Assembly (NCBI RefSeq): GCF_017353175.1
Contig: NZ_JAFMYW010000002.1
Span: 620,001 to 684,000 of the forward strand
Direction of reading: 5' to 3'
Length of the DNA: 64,000 bases
DNA from: Fibrella forsythiae
GTDB taxonomy: Bacteria > Bacteroidota > Bacteroidia > Cytophagales > Spirosomataceae
The notes below the pieces were generated by a model. The model saw only the letters and a list, made by a program, of their open reading frames with translations, was not told where the DNA came from and did not search any database. The translations under genes were made by a program, and so were the position numbers. Positions 33,338-41,608 of the stretch are shown here, piece after piece (the first letter of the stretch is position 1; each line of letters starts with the position of its first letter).

Positions 33338-35785
33338 ATGCATAAACGTCTTCTCTTTTCTATACTGACCAGTTTCCTCGCTCTGGTCAAGTTAACCGGT
33401 AACGCCCAGGTTCAGGGGGGTGTAAAAACGGAGAACGGCCAACCTATTGAGGTGGCGACCGTGACGCTACACCGCGCCGCCGATTCGGTGGTTGTGAAAG
33501 CCGAGTTCTCAGATGCGACCGGGCAGTTTCAGTTTCCGCTCCCAAAAGCCGGTCAGTACCGGGTGTCGGCGTCGCAGGTGGGATATGAACGTACTTGGTC
33601 GGGCGTTATCATGGTGGCATCTGAGGGGGTTGCGCTACCTGTGCTGGTGCTGAAACCAAGCCAGGGAACCACGCTGAACGAGGTGAAAATTATTGGTCAG
33701 AAACCACTGTACGAACGGCTGGCCGACCGGACCGTCGTTAATGTAGAAGGCAGTACGCTGGCGGCTGGTAACACGTCGCTCGATGTACTGTCGCGGTCGC
33801 CGGGCGTTACCATCGACAATAACGATAACCTGGCCCTGCGCGGGCGGCAGAACGTGCTGGTCCTCATTGATGGCCGGCGGCAACCGATGACCGGTACTGA
33901 ACTGGCCGACTACCTGCGCAATCTGCCCGCCGACCAACTGAAAAGCGTTGAGCTGATTACCAATCCACCCGCCAAATACGATGCGCAGGGTACGGCAGGC
34001 ATTATTTCGATCAACCTCCGGAAAGATCAGCGGCTTGGCACCAACGGAACGCTCCAGGCCAGTTACGGCCGCAGCCAGTATGATAAGTATACGGCTGGTG
34101 TAACGCTCAACAACCGGCGGAAACTAGCTTCTGGTGCCTCGCTAAATTTGTTTGGTTCATACACCTACGCCAACCGGGATGGGGTTGCCCTGCTGGATAT
34201 TCACCGTGATTTCTATTCGTTGGGGGCAAACCGCACGCAACTTTTTACGGGTAGCAGCAACCAGAGCAACCGGGTGCTGGTGAAGTCACTGTCGCATACT
34301 GCGCGGGCCGGGCTGGACTACACCCCCTCGAAACGGACGGTGCTGGGCGTTGTTGTCAGCGGACAGAAGAGCCGCACGCCGAATCAGTTGGGGCTGAACC
34401 AGACAAGCCTGTATGACGCCAATGGCCGCATTACCGATACGTATGATGCGCGGAACGTGCGCAACTTCGTATCGCCGAACGGAGCCATTAACCTGAACCT
34501 GAAACATACGTTCGCCGATTCGGCCAACAGCCCGGAACTGACCGCCGATGCCGATTATGCCCAGTATAAGACAAGCCGGTTGCAGGAATTGAGTACGGTT
34601 TATCAGTTGACCGGCCGTTCAGGTACGTTGCTCATCGGTGATCAGCAGGGCGATTTGAGCATTTTATCTGCTAAAGCCGATTACCTGCATCCGCTACCGC
34701 ATCAGGCGCGCCTCGAAGCCGGGGCCAAGTTCAGCCGGGTCTCGTCGGATAACGACGTGGTGTTCCGCCTGACAGAAGGATCGCTGACAACCATTGACCC
34801 GAACCGGACAAACCGATTCCGGTACGACGAAACGATTCTGGCCGGGTACGTTAACTGGAACCGGTCTTTCGCCAAAACGAACCTGCAACTGGGCTTACGA
34901 GCCGAACAGACCCTGGCACGCGGCGTACAGTCGGTGGGTAATAACAGTTTTACCCGGCAGTATGGTCAGCTGTTTCCAAGCGCCGCCATCAAGCAGACGC
35001 TCAGCAAGAATCACGAACTGAACCTGACGCTGAGCCGCCGAATTAATCGTCCGTCATACAGTCAGCTCAACCCGTTCCGGACCATCATCGACCCAACAAC
35101 GTCGGGTGCCGGTAACCCGAACTTACGTCCCGAAACCAGTTATAATCTTGAGTTGACCCATACCTTCAAAGGCACGTTCAGCACCGGAATCAGCTATAGC
35201 CGCACCACTTCACCGATGATCGGCGTGGTGCAGCCCGAAACGGATTCGACGGTTATTTCCACCAGCGTCAACCTCGACCGGCAGGATTACTTCGCGCTCA
35301 CATTGGTCGCTCCCGTGCAACCCGCCAAAGGGTGGCAGATCTACAACAACGTGGTGGTGTATTATGCGCGCTTTGTGGGTAATCTGGCAGGAACGGCGCT
35401 CGATAAAGGACGCCCGGCGTTTAACATCAGCAGCAACCACACGTTTACGTTCGGCAAAGGCTGGTCGGGTGAACTGAATGGGTCCTTACAGTCGGGCGAG
35501 CAGTATGGCTTTTTGCGGGTGCAGCCCAATGGACAGGTTACGATTGGCCTACAGAAGGCCGTTTGGGACCGGAAAGGCACCTTCCGCCTGACTATGTCGG
35601 ATCTATTCTATACCCGAACAGTAACGGCGGTGTCGTTGTATGATAATTACGTGGAGCGGTTCTACCAGCGCCAGGACTCCCGCGCGGCAACACTGTCGTT
35701 CTCGTACCGGTTTGGCAACGATAAAGTAGCACCTACCCGCCGACGAACAGGCGGAGCCGAAGACGAGAAGCGCCGAGCGGGATAA
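33338..35785 (+). CDS. TonB-dependent receptor, outer-membrane beta-barrel family
   Basis: 815 residues. A signal peptide (MHKRLLFSILTSFLALVKL region, cleaved after GNA) is followed by a carboxypeptidase-regulatory-like beta domain (about 25-105), then a plug domain (TTLNEVKIIGQKPLYERLAD, GVTIDNNDNLALRGRQNVLV, PPAKYDAQGTAGIISINL) and a long barrel. The plug sequence and the barrel (ELNLTLSRRINRPSYSQLNP, NLRPETSYNLELTHTFKG) identify the group of outer-membrane beta-barrel proteins rather than SusC. It takes up or exports an unknown compound across the outer membrane using TonB energy. No partner lipoprotein is adjacent. A hairpin follows the stop. Confidence 0.9.
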   Translation: MHKRLLFSILTSFLALVKLTGNAQVQGGVKTENGQPIEVATVTLHRAADSVVVKAEFSDATGQFQFPLPKAGQYRVSASQVGYERTWSGVIMVASEGVALPVLVLKPSQGTTLNEVKIIGQKPLYERLADRTVVNVEGSTLAAGNTSLDVLSRSPGVTIDNNDNLALRGRQNVLVLIDGRRQPMTGTELADYLRNLPADQLKSVELITNPPAKYDAQGTAGIISINLRKDQRLGTNGTLQASYGRSQYDKYTAGVTLNNRRKLASGASLNLFGSYTYANRDGVALLDIHRDFYSLGANRTQLFTGSSNQSNRVLVKSLSHTARAGLDYTPSKRTVLGVVVSGQKSRTPNQLGLNQTSLYDANGRITDTYDARNVRNFVSPNGAINLNLKHTFADSANSPELTADADYAQYKTSRLQELSTVYQLTGRSGTLLIGDQQGDLSILSAKADYLHPLPHQARLEAGAKFSRVSSDNDVVFRLTEGSLTTIDPNRTNRFRYDETILAGYVNWNRSFAKTNLQLGLRAEQTLARGVQSVGNNSFTRQYGQLFPSAAIKQTLSKNHELNLTLSRRINRPSYSQLNPFRTIIDPTTSGAGNPNLRPETSYNLELTHTFKGTFSTGISYSRTTSPMIGVVQPETDSTVISTSVNLDRQDYFALTLVAPVQPAKGWQIYNNVVVYYARFVGNLAGTALDKGRPAFNISSNHTFTFGKGWSGELNGSLQSGEQYGFLRVQPNGQVTIGLQKAVWDRKGTFRLTMSDLFYTRTVTAVSLYDNYVERFYQRQDSRAATLSFSYRFGNDKVAPTRRRTGGAEDEKRRAG

Positions 35786-35792
35786 TGGAATG

Positions 35793-35868
35793 TCATCAGG
35801 TGGTTATTCACGATCACTAGGTATCCGCCGACTGTCGGCAACGAATGGCCGTGAACAACCACTTGATA
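35793..35868. repeat. Inverted repeat between convergent stops
   Basis: TCATCAGGTGGTTATTCACG pairs with CGTGAACAACCACTTGATA around a long loop that itself contains GCCGACTGTCGGC. It lies 8 bases after the receptor stop and 5 before the minus-strand dehydrogenase stop, so it may terminate both. Confidence 0.75.
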
Positions 35869-35873
35869 ATTAA

Positions 35874-37211
35874 TTAATTACGTGTAGCAACTGCTGTTTT
35901 CTCTTTCGCCGCCACCCGCCAGATACGGTTGCCCGAATCGTCGGTGACGAGCAGGGAGCCATCAGGCATAGTGAACGTACCTACGGGCCGACCGTGTACA
36001 TCCTGGCCGTCGTTTTTAGCAATGAAGCCCGTCAGAAAGTCTTCAGGCTTGCCAGGCTTACCGTTTGTAAACGGGACAAAAACGACTTTGTAACCCGATA
36101 GCTCAGAGCGGTTCCAGGATCCGTGCTGGCCAATGAATGCGCCGTTCTGATACTTAGCCGGAAAGGCTTTCCCGTCGTAAAAAGCAAGTCCCAGTGAAGC
36201 CGTGTGAGCACCCAGCGGAACATCGGGTACAATGGCTTTCTTCACCAACTCGGGGTTCTCTCCGGCGCGGCGTGGATCTTCAACTTGTCCGTAATAGCTA
36301 TAGGGCCAGCCGTAGAAACCGCCTTCCTGCACGCTGGTCATATAATCGGGAACGAGACCGTCGCCAAGCTCATCGCGTTCATTGACAGCGGCGTACAGTT
36401 TGTTGGTGCCGGGCTGCCAGTCAATACCAACCGGGTTACGCAGCCCACTGGCATAAACGCGTTCGCCGGTGCCATCAGGGTTGATTTCCAGAATATTGGC
36501 GCGGCGAACTTCATTATCAATTCCGTGTTCGGCTACGTTACTGCCCGACCCGACAGAGACGTAGATTTTTTTGCCATCGGGGCCTGCCAGCAGGTTGCGG
36601 GTCCAGTGGTTGTTGTAGCCGCCAGCCGGTAATTTCAGGATGGTGTCGGGCTTGCTGGTCATTTTTGTTTCGCCAGCTTTGTACGGAAAACGCAACAGCG
36701 CGTCGGTATTGGCCACGTAGAAATGGTCGCCCAGTACCAGCATGCCGAAGGGTTGGTTCAGGCCCGTCAGAAATACTGACCGCTGATCGGGTTTGCCATC
36801 GCCGTTGGTGTCGCGTAGTAGCGTAACCCGGTTAGCGCTTTCGTCGAACCGTTGCGAATCTGCCTGGCCCGATACCTTGGCTACGGTTTTCTTAACGCCC
36901 GATTTCTCTGTATTCGACTCAGACACAAACACATCGCCGTTGGGGGCTACATACGCCCAGCGAGGGTTCACGAGGTCACGGGCATATTCGGTCACCACAA
37001 ACCCTTCTGGCGCGGTGGGCATCTGGCCGTCTGCCCAGCCGATTACCTTGCTGAATTTAGTGGCCGATTTGCTGGCGTAAGGCGCGGGCAGATCGAGCGG
37101 CCCAATGGCGGTTTCAACCTGTGCGGCTTTTCCTTCTGATTTCTTTTCTTTTGAACAACTCGCCAGTAACAGGCTGCCGGACAGAAGAACAGTGGAGATT
37201 CGTAGAAACAT
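35874..37211 (-). CDS. PQQ-type sorbosone dehydrogenase family lipoprotein
   Basis: 445 residues. The signal MFLRISTVLLSGSLLLASCS has a lipobox with Cys at 19. The six-bladed beta-propeller of soluble-glucose/sorbosone dehydrogenases is shown by LVNPRWAYVAPNGDVFVSES, LRDTNGDGKPDQRSVFLTGL, YNNHWTRNLLAGPDGKKIYV and GLRNPVGIDWQPGTNKLYAA, with the acidic loop NERDELGDGLVPDYMTSVQE and the late block AFIGQHGSWNRSELSGYKV. It would oxidise a sugar or sugar aldehyde outside the inner membrane; many Bacteroidota relatives are uncharacterised, and PQQ use is assumed from the family. It has no coupled neighbours. Confidence 0.88.
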   Translation of the reverse strand: MFLRISTVLLSGSLLLASCSKEKKSEGKAAQVETAIGPLDLPAPYASKSATKFSKVIGWADGQMPTAPEGFVVTEYARDLVNPRWAYVAPNGDVFVSESNTEKSGVKKTVAKVSGQADSQRFDESANRVTLLRDTNGDGKPDQRSVFLTGLNQPFGMLVLGDHFYVANTDALLRFPYKAGETKMTSKPDTILKLPAGGYNNHWTRNLLAGPDGKKIYVSVGSGSNVAEHGIDNEVRRANILEINPDGTGERVYASGLRNPVGIDWQPGTNKLYAAVNERDELGDGLVPDYMTSVQEGGFYGWPYSYYGQVEDPRRAGENPELVKKAIVPDVPLGAHTASLGLAFYDGKAFPAKYQNGAFIGQHGSWNRSELSGYKVVFVPFTNGKPGKPEDFLTGFIAKNDGQDVHGRPVGTFTMPDGSLLVTDDSGNRIWRVAAKEKTAVATRN

Positions 37212-37280
37212 GATTCGTTGAGTGATTACAGTATAGACCAGTAACTGAGCTGGTCCTGTTTATAACTGACTGTACTGCAA

Positions 37281-37313
37281 TTTGGTTACTCACAAACCGG
37301 AGGCGTACCTTTC
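37281..37313 (+). promoter_or_regulatory. Candidate promoter of ribD
   Basis: TTTG at about 37281-37284 and TACCTTTC at 37306-37313 (one mismatch to TAnnTTTG) are spaced about 21 bases. The ATG at 37318 follows so closely that the transcript would be nearly leaderless, which is why confidence is modest. Confidence 0.35.
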
Positions 37314-37317
37314 GATC

Positions 37318-38370
37318 ATGACAGTAAATCCTCTTTTCATGCGCCGTGCGCTCGAACTGGCTCAGCATGGGCGGGGTAGTGTTAGCCCCAACCCGATGGT
37401 TGGCTGTGTGATTGTGCATGACCTGGGCAACGTACCTACGGGGCGAATGCTGGGCGAAGGCTGGCACAGACAGTATGGCGGGCCGCACGCCGAAGTGAAC
37501 GCCATTCGGGCGGTGTCTGATGCTGATGAAACTCTTTTGCCCGAATCGACCGCTTACGTTACGCTTGAACCCTGCTCGCACTACGGCAAAACACCACCCT
37601 GTGCCGATCTGCTCATTGCAAAAAAAATAGGGCGGGTTGTATGCTGTAACGATGACCCCAATCCGCTGGTGTCGGGTCAGGGTTTTGCCAAACTTCGTGC
37701 TGCCGGTATCGATGTCATTACCGGCCTATTGGCTGAGGAGGGTCGCCGCCTAAATGCCCGATTCTTCACGTTTTTTGAGCAGAAACGGCCGCATATCATC
37801 CTGAAATGGGCCGAAACGGCCGATGGGTTCATTGGCGGGGTTGGGGCCAAACCAGTTGCCATTAGTGGCCCATTGGCTAGTCGGCTGGTGCATCGCTGGC
37901 GCAGTGAGGAAGACGCCATTCTGGTTGGTACCACCACCGCCCGAAACGACAACCCCCGCCTGAACGTGCGCCACTGGCCGGGTACGTCGCCCATGCGTAT
38001 TGTACTCGACCGATCGTTGACATTACCCAAAAATCTGCACCTCTTCGATGGTTCACAACCAACGCGGGTATACCATAAACCGGCCGTTGCTTCACCTGGT
38101 GATGGGCCTAACCCAAACCTCATCTACGTACCAGCTGATTCGCTGGAAACGCTGCTGACAGATCTTCACCGGCAGCGCATTCAGTCGGTACTGGTCGAAG
38201 GCGGCGCGCAAACACTGACCTCGTTTCTTGAAGCAGGACTATGGGATGAAATACGCCTTTTCCGTAGCCCTAACTCATTGTATGATGGCGTCCGTGCGCC
38301 GCAGGTACGTGGTAAGCTTGCCGATCAGCAGCAGGTTGACGAGGATCTGTTGCTGGTGTATCGGCAATGA
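37318..38370 (+). CDS. ribD: Bifunctional riboflavin biosynthesis deaminase/reductase RibD
   Basis: 350 residues from the ATG at 37318 (an upstream alternative start at 37282 would only add 12 unlike residues). The N-terminal deaminase domain has the zinc motif HAEVNA (His57, Glu59) and PCSHYGKTPPC with Cys86 and Cys95; it also has the SVSPNPMVGCVIV start typical of RibD. The C-terminal reductase domain (about 155-350) has RPHIILKWAETADGFIGG, DAILVGTTTARNDNPRLNVR and SVLVEGGAQTLTSFL. It performs two consecutive steps from the GTP-derived pyrimidine to the ribitylaminouracil precursor. It stands alone here; other rib genes are elsewhere. Confidence 0.96.
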   Translation: MTVNPLFMRRALELAQHGRGSVSPNPMVGCVIVHDLGNVPTGRMLGEGWHRQYGGPHAEVNAIRAVSDADETLLPESTAYVTLEPCSHYGKTPPCADLLIAKKIGRVVCCNDDPNPLVSGQGFAKLRAAGIDVITGLLAEEGRRLNARFFTFFEQKRPHIILKWAETADGFIGGVGAKPVAISGPLASRLVHRWRSEEDAILVGTTTARNDNPRLNVRHWPGTSPMRIVLDRSLTLPKNLHLFDGSQPTRVYHKPAVASPGDGPNPNLIYVPADSLETLLTDLHRQRIQSVLVEGGAQTLTSFLEAGLWDEIRLFRSPNSLYDGVRAPQVRGKLADQQQVDEDLLLVYRQ

Positions 38371-38380
38371 ATGGTGGACT

Positions 38381-38411
38381 AGTTTCGCGCTGCAACCTGC
38401 AGCGCGAAACT
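38381..38411. terminator. Terminator between ribD and nagA
   Basis: AGTTTCGCGCTGCA pairs with TGCAGCGCGAAACT around a three-base loop. It lies 10 bases after the ribD stop and 20 bases before the nagA stop and can work for both. Confidence 0.8.
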
Positions 38412-38430
38412 ACAAACGAACAAAAGAACG

Positions 38431-39621
38431 CTACGCCAACGCGTTACCATCTACCCATACGCCTTGCTGCACCAATCCTTTATCAAGCCGGACCAGGTTG
38501 GCAACGTACCCAGGTGAAATGCATCCGATCTGATCGCCCAGGCCGATGACGTTGGCGGGTGTGACGGTTGCCATGCGTAGGGCATCGGTAAGCGGCAGGC
38601 CTACTTCCTGCACGCAGAACCGAACGCAGTCGAGGACGGTGATGGCTGTTCCTGCCAGCGTTCCCTGCTCATTTACGTACCTGCCGTGCAGCGGCGAGCC
38701 CGGTTCACCGCTGCCGGGTTCAAAGTGAACGACGAATGTTTCGAGCGCAAAATTGGCGCGGGGCGGATTAGCAAACAGGGCGTCGGAGATCAGAAACAGT
38801 CGGTCAGGACCAAGCTGGCGATGGGCCATCCGGATGGCCGCCGGGGCGCAGTGATAACCGTCGGTAACGATGCTGCTGATGACCGTCGGGTGATCGAAAA
38901 TAGCGCCCACCGTGCCGGGTTCGCGGCTTTCGAAACCCCGCATTGCATTGTACAGATGGGTGGCCAGCAGAAAGCGATCGGTGTCGGAACCATCGCCAAA
39001 GGCGGCCATTGCCTGCTGGTAGGTGGCGTTGCTATGCCCCAGCGAGAGCAACGTACCCGACGCTTTAGCCAGGCCGTACAGCAACGTCAGTTGATCCGGC
39101 GACAGCATTTCGGGAGCCAGCGTCAGAATGCTGATGGCGTCGGCATGGTGGCTAAACAGCGTCTCCAGTTCGCCTTCGGCCGGAACCCGTACGTACTTGG
39201 CCCGGTGTGCTCCCTTTTTTATGGGGTTGAAATAAGGGCCTTCGAGGTGAATGCCAGGTACGTTCAGGGGCATTTCGTCGCGCACAACACGCACCGCCGA
39301 CGTGGCTTGCTGCATCTCGGCCAGGTGCGTCGAATGTAGGGTTGGCAACAGGGTTGTGGTGCCGTTCAGGGCGTGGCTCTTCCAGATGTGTCGCACCGTT
39401 TCGGGTGTTGGCTCGGCGTTCAGGAACTCCGTTGCTCCGCCATACAATTGCAGGTCAATCAGGCCCGGAACCAGGTAATCGCCCTGTAGGTCAAGGATGT
39501 CGATACCATCTCCTGTGGCTAAGTCAGGCCCAATGGCTTTGATATGGCCCTCTTCGACGAGGACACTGGTGTTGGGTAGAAACGAATCGCCGGTGAAGAC
39601 GGTGGCGTTAATGAATAGCAT
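38431..39621 (-). CDS. nagA: N-acetylglucosamine-6-phosphate deacetylase
   Basis: 396 residues. The amidohydrolase fold shows the small N-terminal beta domain and then the metal/substrate motifs GLIDLQLYGGA, NVPGIHLEGPYFNP, the His in LSLGHSNATYQQ, ATHLYNAMRGFESREPG, VTDGYHCAP and the catalytic Asp in RLFLISDALFANP. It hydrolyses GlcNAc-6-phosphate to glucosamine-6-phosphate and acetate, feeding the NagB step encoded 3.3 kb away at 42874. The small monooxygenase gene lies 10 bases upstream on the same strand, so the two are cotranscribed. Confidence 0.95.
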   Translation of the reverse strand: MLFINATVFTGDSFLPNTSVLVEEGHIKAIGPDLATGDGIDILDLQGDYLVPGLIDLQLYGGATEFLNAEPTPETVRHIWKSHALNGTTTLLPTLHSTHLAEMQQATSAVRVVRDEMPLNVPGIHLEGPYFNPIKKGAHRAKYVRVPAEGELETLFSHHADAISILTLAPEMLSPDQLTLLYGLAKASGTLLSLGHSNATYQQAMAAFGDGSDTDRFLLATHLYNAMRGFESREPGTVGAIFDHPTVISSIVTDGYHCAPAAIRMAHRQLGPDRLFLISDALFANPPRANFALETFVVHFEPGSGEPGSPLHGRYVNEQGTLAGTAITVLDCVRFCVQEVGLPLTDALRMATVTPANVIGLGDQIGCISPGYVANLVRLDKGLVQQGVWVDGNALA

Positions 39622-39631
39622 AGCGACTCGT

Positions 39632-39916
39632 TTATTGTTGAACAGATGTCAGGATGGCTGGACCAGCCATTAAGCTGCCAAATTGTTGTTTAAACGCATC
39701 CATATGCGGCATAGCGGCGTGGGCGGCCAGTCCGGCTTCATTGTCCCACAGCTCGTGCATGATGAGCTGATCCGGGTTTTCCATGCTGACGTATAGTTCG
39801 TACAGTTGGCAGGCGGCTTCGGCACGTACCTGTGGAATCAGATCCAGGAAAGCAGCTTTGAGTTCTTCGCCTAAACCCGGTTTGGCGGTAATGGTAGCAA
39901 ATACGAGGAGAGACAT
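39632..39916 (-). CDS. Putative quinol monooxygenase (ABM-domain protein)
   Basis: 94 residues forming one ferredoxin-like antibiotic-biosynthesis-monooxygenase domain: LVFATITAKPGLGEELKAAF at the start, then CQLYELYVSMENPDQLIMHE with ELWDNEAGLAAHAAMPHMDAF. These small dimeric proteins (YgiN-like) oxidise quinols or act as hydrolase-like stress proteins without cofactor. It is 10 bases upstream of nagA on the same strand, a link without an obvious biochemical reason. A long palindrome lies just upstream of its start. Confidence 0.88.
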   Translation of the reverse strand: MSLLVFATITAKPGLGEELKAAFLDLIPQVRAEAACQLYELYVSMENPDQLIMHELWDNEAGLAAHAAMPHMDAFKQQFGSLMAGPAILTSVQQ

Positions 39917-39925
39917 CTTTTTGAT

Positions 39926-40022
39926 TTTTCTGTTTACAGTTTGCAGTTTTCTGTTACGCCGCTAGCCTATTATTACTTGCCTAAGCAACGTAACAGAAGA
40001 CTGTAAACTGTAAAACAGAAAA
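39926..40022. repeat. Inverted repeat with TTTACAG/CTGTAAA blocks near the aroE stop
   Basis: Arms at about 39926-39958 and 39989-40022 pair over 33 bp with a few mismatches. The arms contain internal near-repeats (CTGTTTACAG, TTTGCAG) and the end TTCTGTTACG. It lies 8 bases from the aroE stop at 40031 and upstream of the monooxygenase gene. It is related to the elements at 7737 and 41470. Confidence 0.82.
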
Positions 40023-40030
40023 CTGAATTT

Positions 40031-40804
40031 CTACCCCTGCCAGATAGACCAGGCTTTTTCGGCCTGTAGCACCAACATCTGGTAACCGTTCATGACGGCG
40101 GCACCCTGTGCTTTGCCAAGGCGCATAAACTCAGTTTCGGCGGGGTTGTACACCAGGTCGTAGAGCCAGTGCTCACTCGTCAACTGATTGTAAGGCAGGT
40201 CGGGGGCCGCATTTATGTTGGGATACGTACCCACCGGCGAACAATTGACAAGCAACTGATAATCAGCAATGACGCTGGGTATGTCGGCGTACGTGAGGCC
40301 GTCGGTAGCAGGCGTTCGCGACACCATTTTATGACTGATACCCAGATCAGTAAGCGCCGCTACTACGGCCTTCGAAGCACCGCCTGTACCGAGCACCAGC
40401 GCGTTGGCGGGCAGAATGGATAACACGTCGGGGTCGTCTGACTGCTCGCGGACGGTATCGCCAACCCATTCGGTGAGCGATTGCCGGAAGCCGTAATAAT
40501 CGGAATTGAACCCTGTTTTGGTTCCATCGGCCTCCAGGCGAATGACATTCACGGCGCCAACTTTTTGGGCCGATGCATCCAGACGATCCAGAAAAGGCAG
40601 CACATTGGTTTTGTGGGGGATGGTCACGTTCAGGCCGCGAAGGCCGGGGAGCCGCAGCAACTCTGGTAATTCTGCCTGAATATCAGGCATATCGAACAAA
40701 TCGTAGCGGGCATTTGTAATACCTTCGCGGGCAAACTTCTCCGTAAAATACGTTTGGGAAAACGAATGAGTGAGCGGATGCCCGATGAGTCCGTAGCGTG
40801 TCAT
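40031..40804 (-). CDS. aroE: Shikimate dehydrogenase
   Basis: 257 residues from the ATG at 40804; an upstream start would add 14 residues with no homology feel. The substrate end reads YGLIGHPLTHSFSQTYF and GLRGLNVTIPHKTNVLPFLD (with catalytic Lys and later Asp in FNSDYYGFRQSL). The NADP-binding loop is ALVLGTGGASKAVVAALTDL. It reduces 3-dehydroshikimate in aromatic amino acid synthesis. CAAAGGTA at 40809-40816 is a perfect TAnnTTTG on the minus strand directly before the ATG. The reading of the short leader suggests a nearly leaderless message. Confidence 0.94.
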   Translation of the reverse strand: MTRYGLIGHPLTHSFSQTYFTEKFAREGITNARYDLFDMPDIQAELPELLRLPGLRGLNVTIPHKTNVLPFLDRLDASAQKVGAVNVIRLEADGTKTGFNSDYYGFRQSLTEWVGDTVREQSDDPDVLSILPANALVLGTGGASKAVVAALTDLGISHKMVSRTPATDGLTYADIPSVIADYQLLVNCSPVGTYPNINAAPDLPYNQLTSEHWLYDLVYNPAETEFMRLGKAQGAAVMNGYQMLVLQAEKAWSIWQG

Positions 40805-40933
40805 GCCTGCAAAGGTAATGGCAATAGCGAATGACCGGCCTGTCAAAGGTGTTTGTTCGATTGCCTCTGACGGTGTATCTTTAATAAACCATTCGGCCTG
40901 CTGGTGGCCTGTTAATAACCACGCTTATTTTAC

Positions 40934-41470
40934 GTGTATTGTATCGTCGACGTTGAAACGACCGGGGGCGTGAAAGGCCCCTCTCGCCTTACAGAAATTG
41001 CCCTGATTCGTCACGACGGGCACCGAATCGTCGACGAGTATCAGACGCTGCTCAACCCGGGCCATCCTATTCCGCCGTTTATTAGCCAGTTAACCCGCAT
41101 CACCGACGAGATGGTGGCCGATGCCCCGACCTTCGATCAGGTCGCCGACCGGGTGCACGAGATCACCGAAGGCGCCATTTTCGTGGCCCATAACGTGCTG
41201 TTCGATTTTGGTTTCCTGCAGAAAGAAATGAACTGGGTCGATCGGGAGTTTCTGCGTCGTACACTTTGTACGGTGCGGTTGAGCCGTAAAATCCTGCCCG
41301 GACATCCATCCTACAGCCTTGGCAAATTGTGCCGCTCGCTCGATATTCCGCTGCAAGGCCGTCATCGCGCCTATGGCGATGCTGCCGCTACGGTCAAGCT
41401 GTTTGAGATGCTGCTTCGTAATGACCGCCACGGGCACATTCCCCGCCCGAAACCGGCGATGATTTTATAA
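40934..41470 (+). CDS. DnaQ-like 3'-5' exonuclease
   Basis: 178 residues, starting at a GTG (40934) since no ATG lies before the ExoI motif. The DEDDh motifs are complete: ExoI YCIVDVETTGG (Asp/Glu), ExoII VAHNVLFDFGFLQKE (Asp) and ExoIII GRHRAYGDAAATVKL (His and Asp). This is the epsilon-subunit/DnaQ-type fold; in many Bacteroidota a free-standing form acts in proofreading or RNA trimming, and longer forms are fused to a GIY-YIG domain, which is absent here. It is divergent from aroE; the TAA overlaps the start of a palindromic element. Confidence 0.9.
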   Translation: MYCIVDVETTGGVKGPSRLTEIALIRHDGHRIVDEYQTLLNPGHPIPPFISQLTRITDEMVADAPTFDQVADRVHEITEGAIFVAHNVLFDFGFLQKEMNWVDREFLRRTLCTVRLSRKILPGHPSYSLGKLCRSLDIPLQGRHRAYGDAAATVKLFEMLLRNDRHGHIPRPKPAMIL

Positions 41471-41564
41471 GTTTACTGTTTTTAGTTTACTGTCTTCTGT
41501 TGCGCTGCTTAGGTACGGGACAAACGATCGGCAGCGCATTAGAAGACGGAAGACTATTTAAAAC
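41470..41564. repeat. Degenerate palindromic element after the exonuclease stop
   Basis: Left arm 41470-41508 (AGTTTACTGTTTTTAGTTTACTG.. then TCTTCTGTTGCGCTGC) pairs imperfectly with 41531-41564. Its left arm is nearly the same as the one at 7737-7778, including the following CTTAGGTACG. It starts at the exonuclease TAA. Confidence 0.8.
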
Positions 41565-41608
41565 AGCCTCCCGTTGTTTCGGGTTAGACAAGTACACTCT
41601 CGTCTGTT

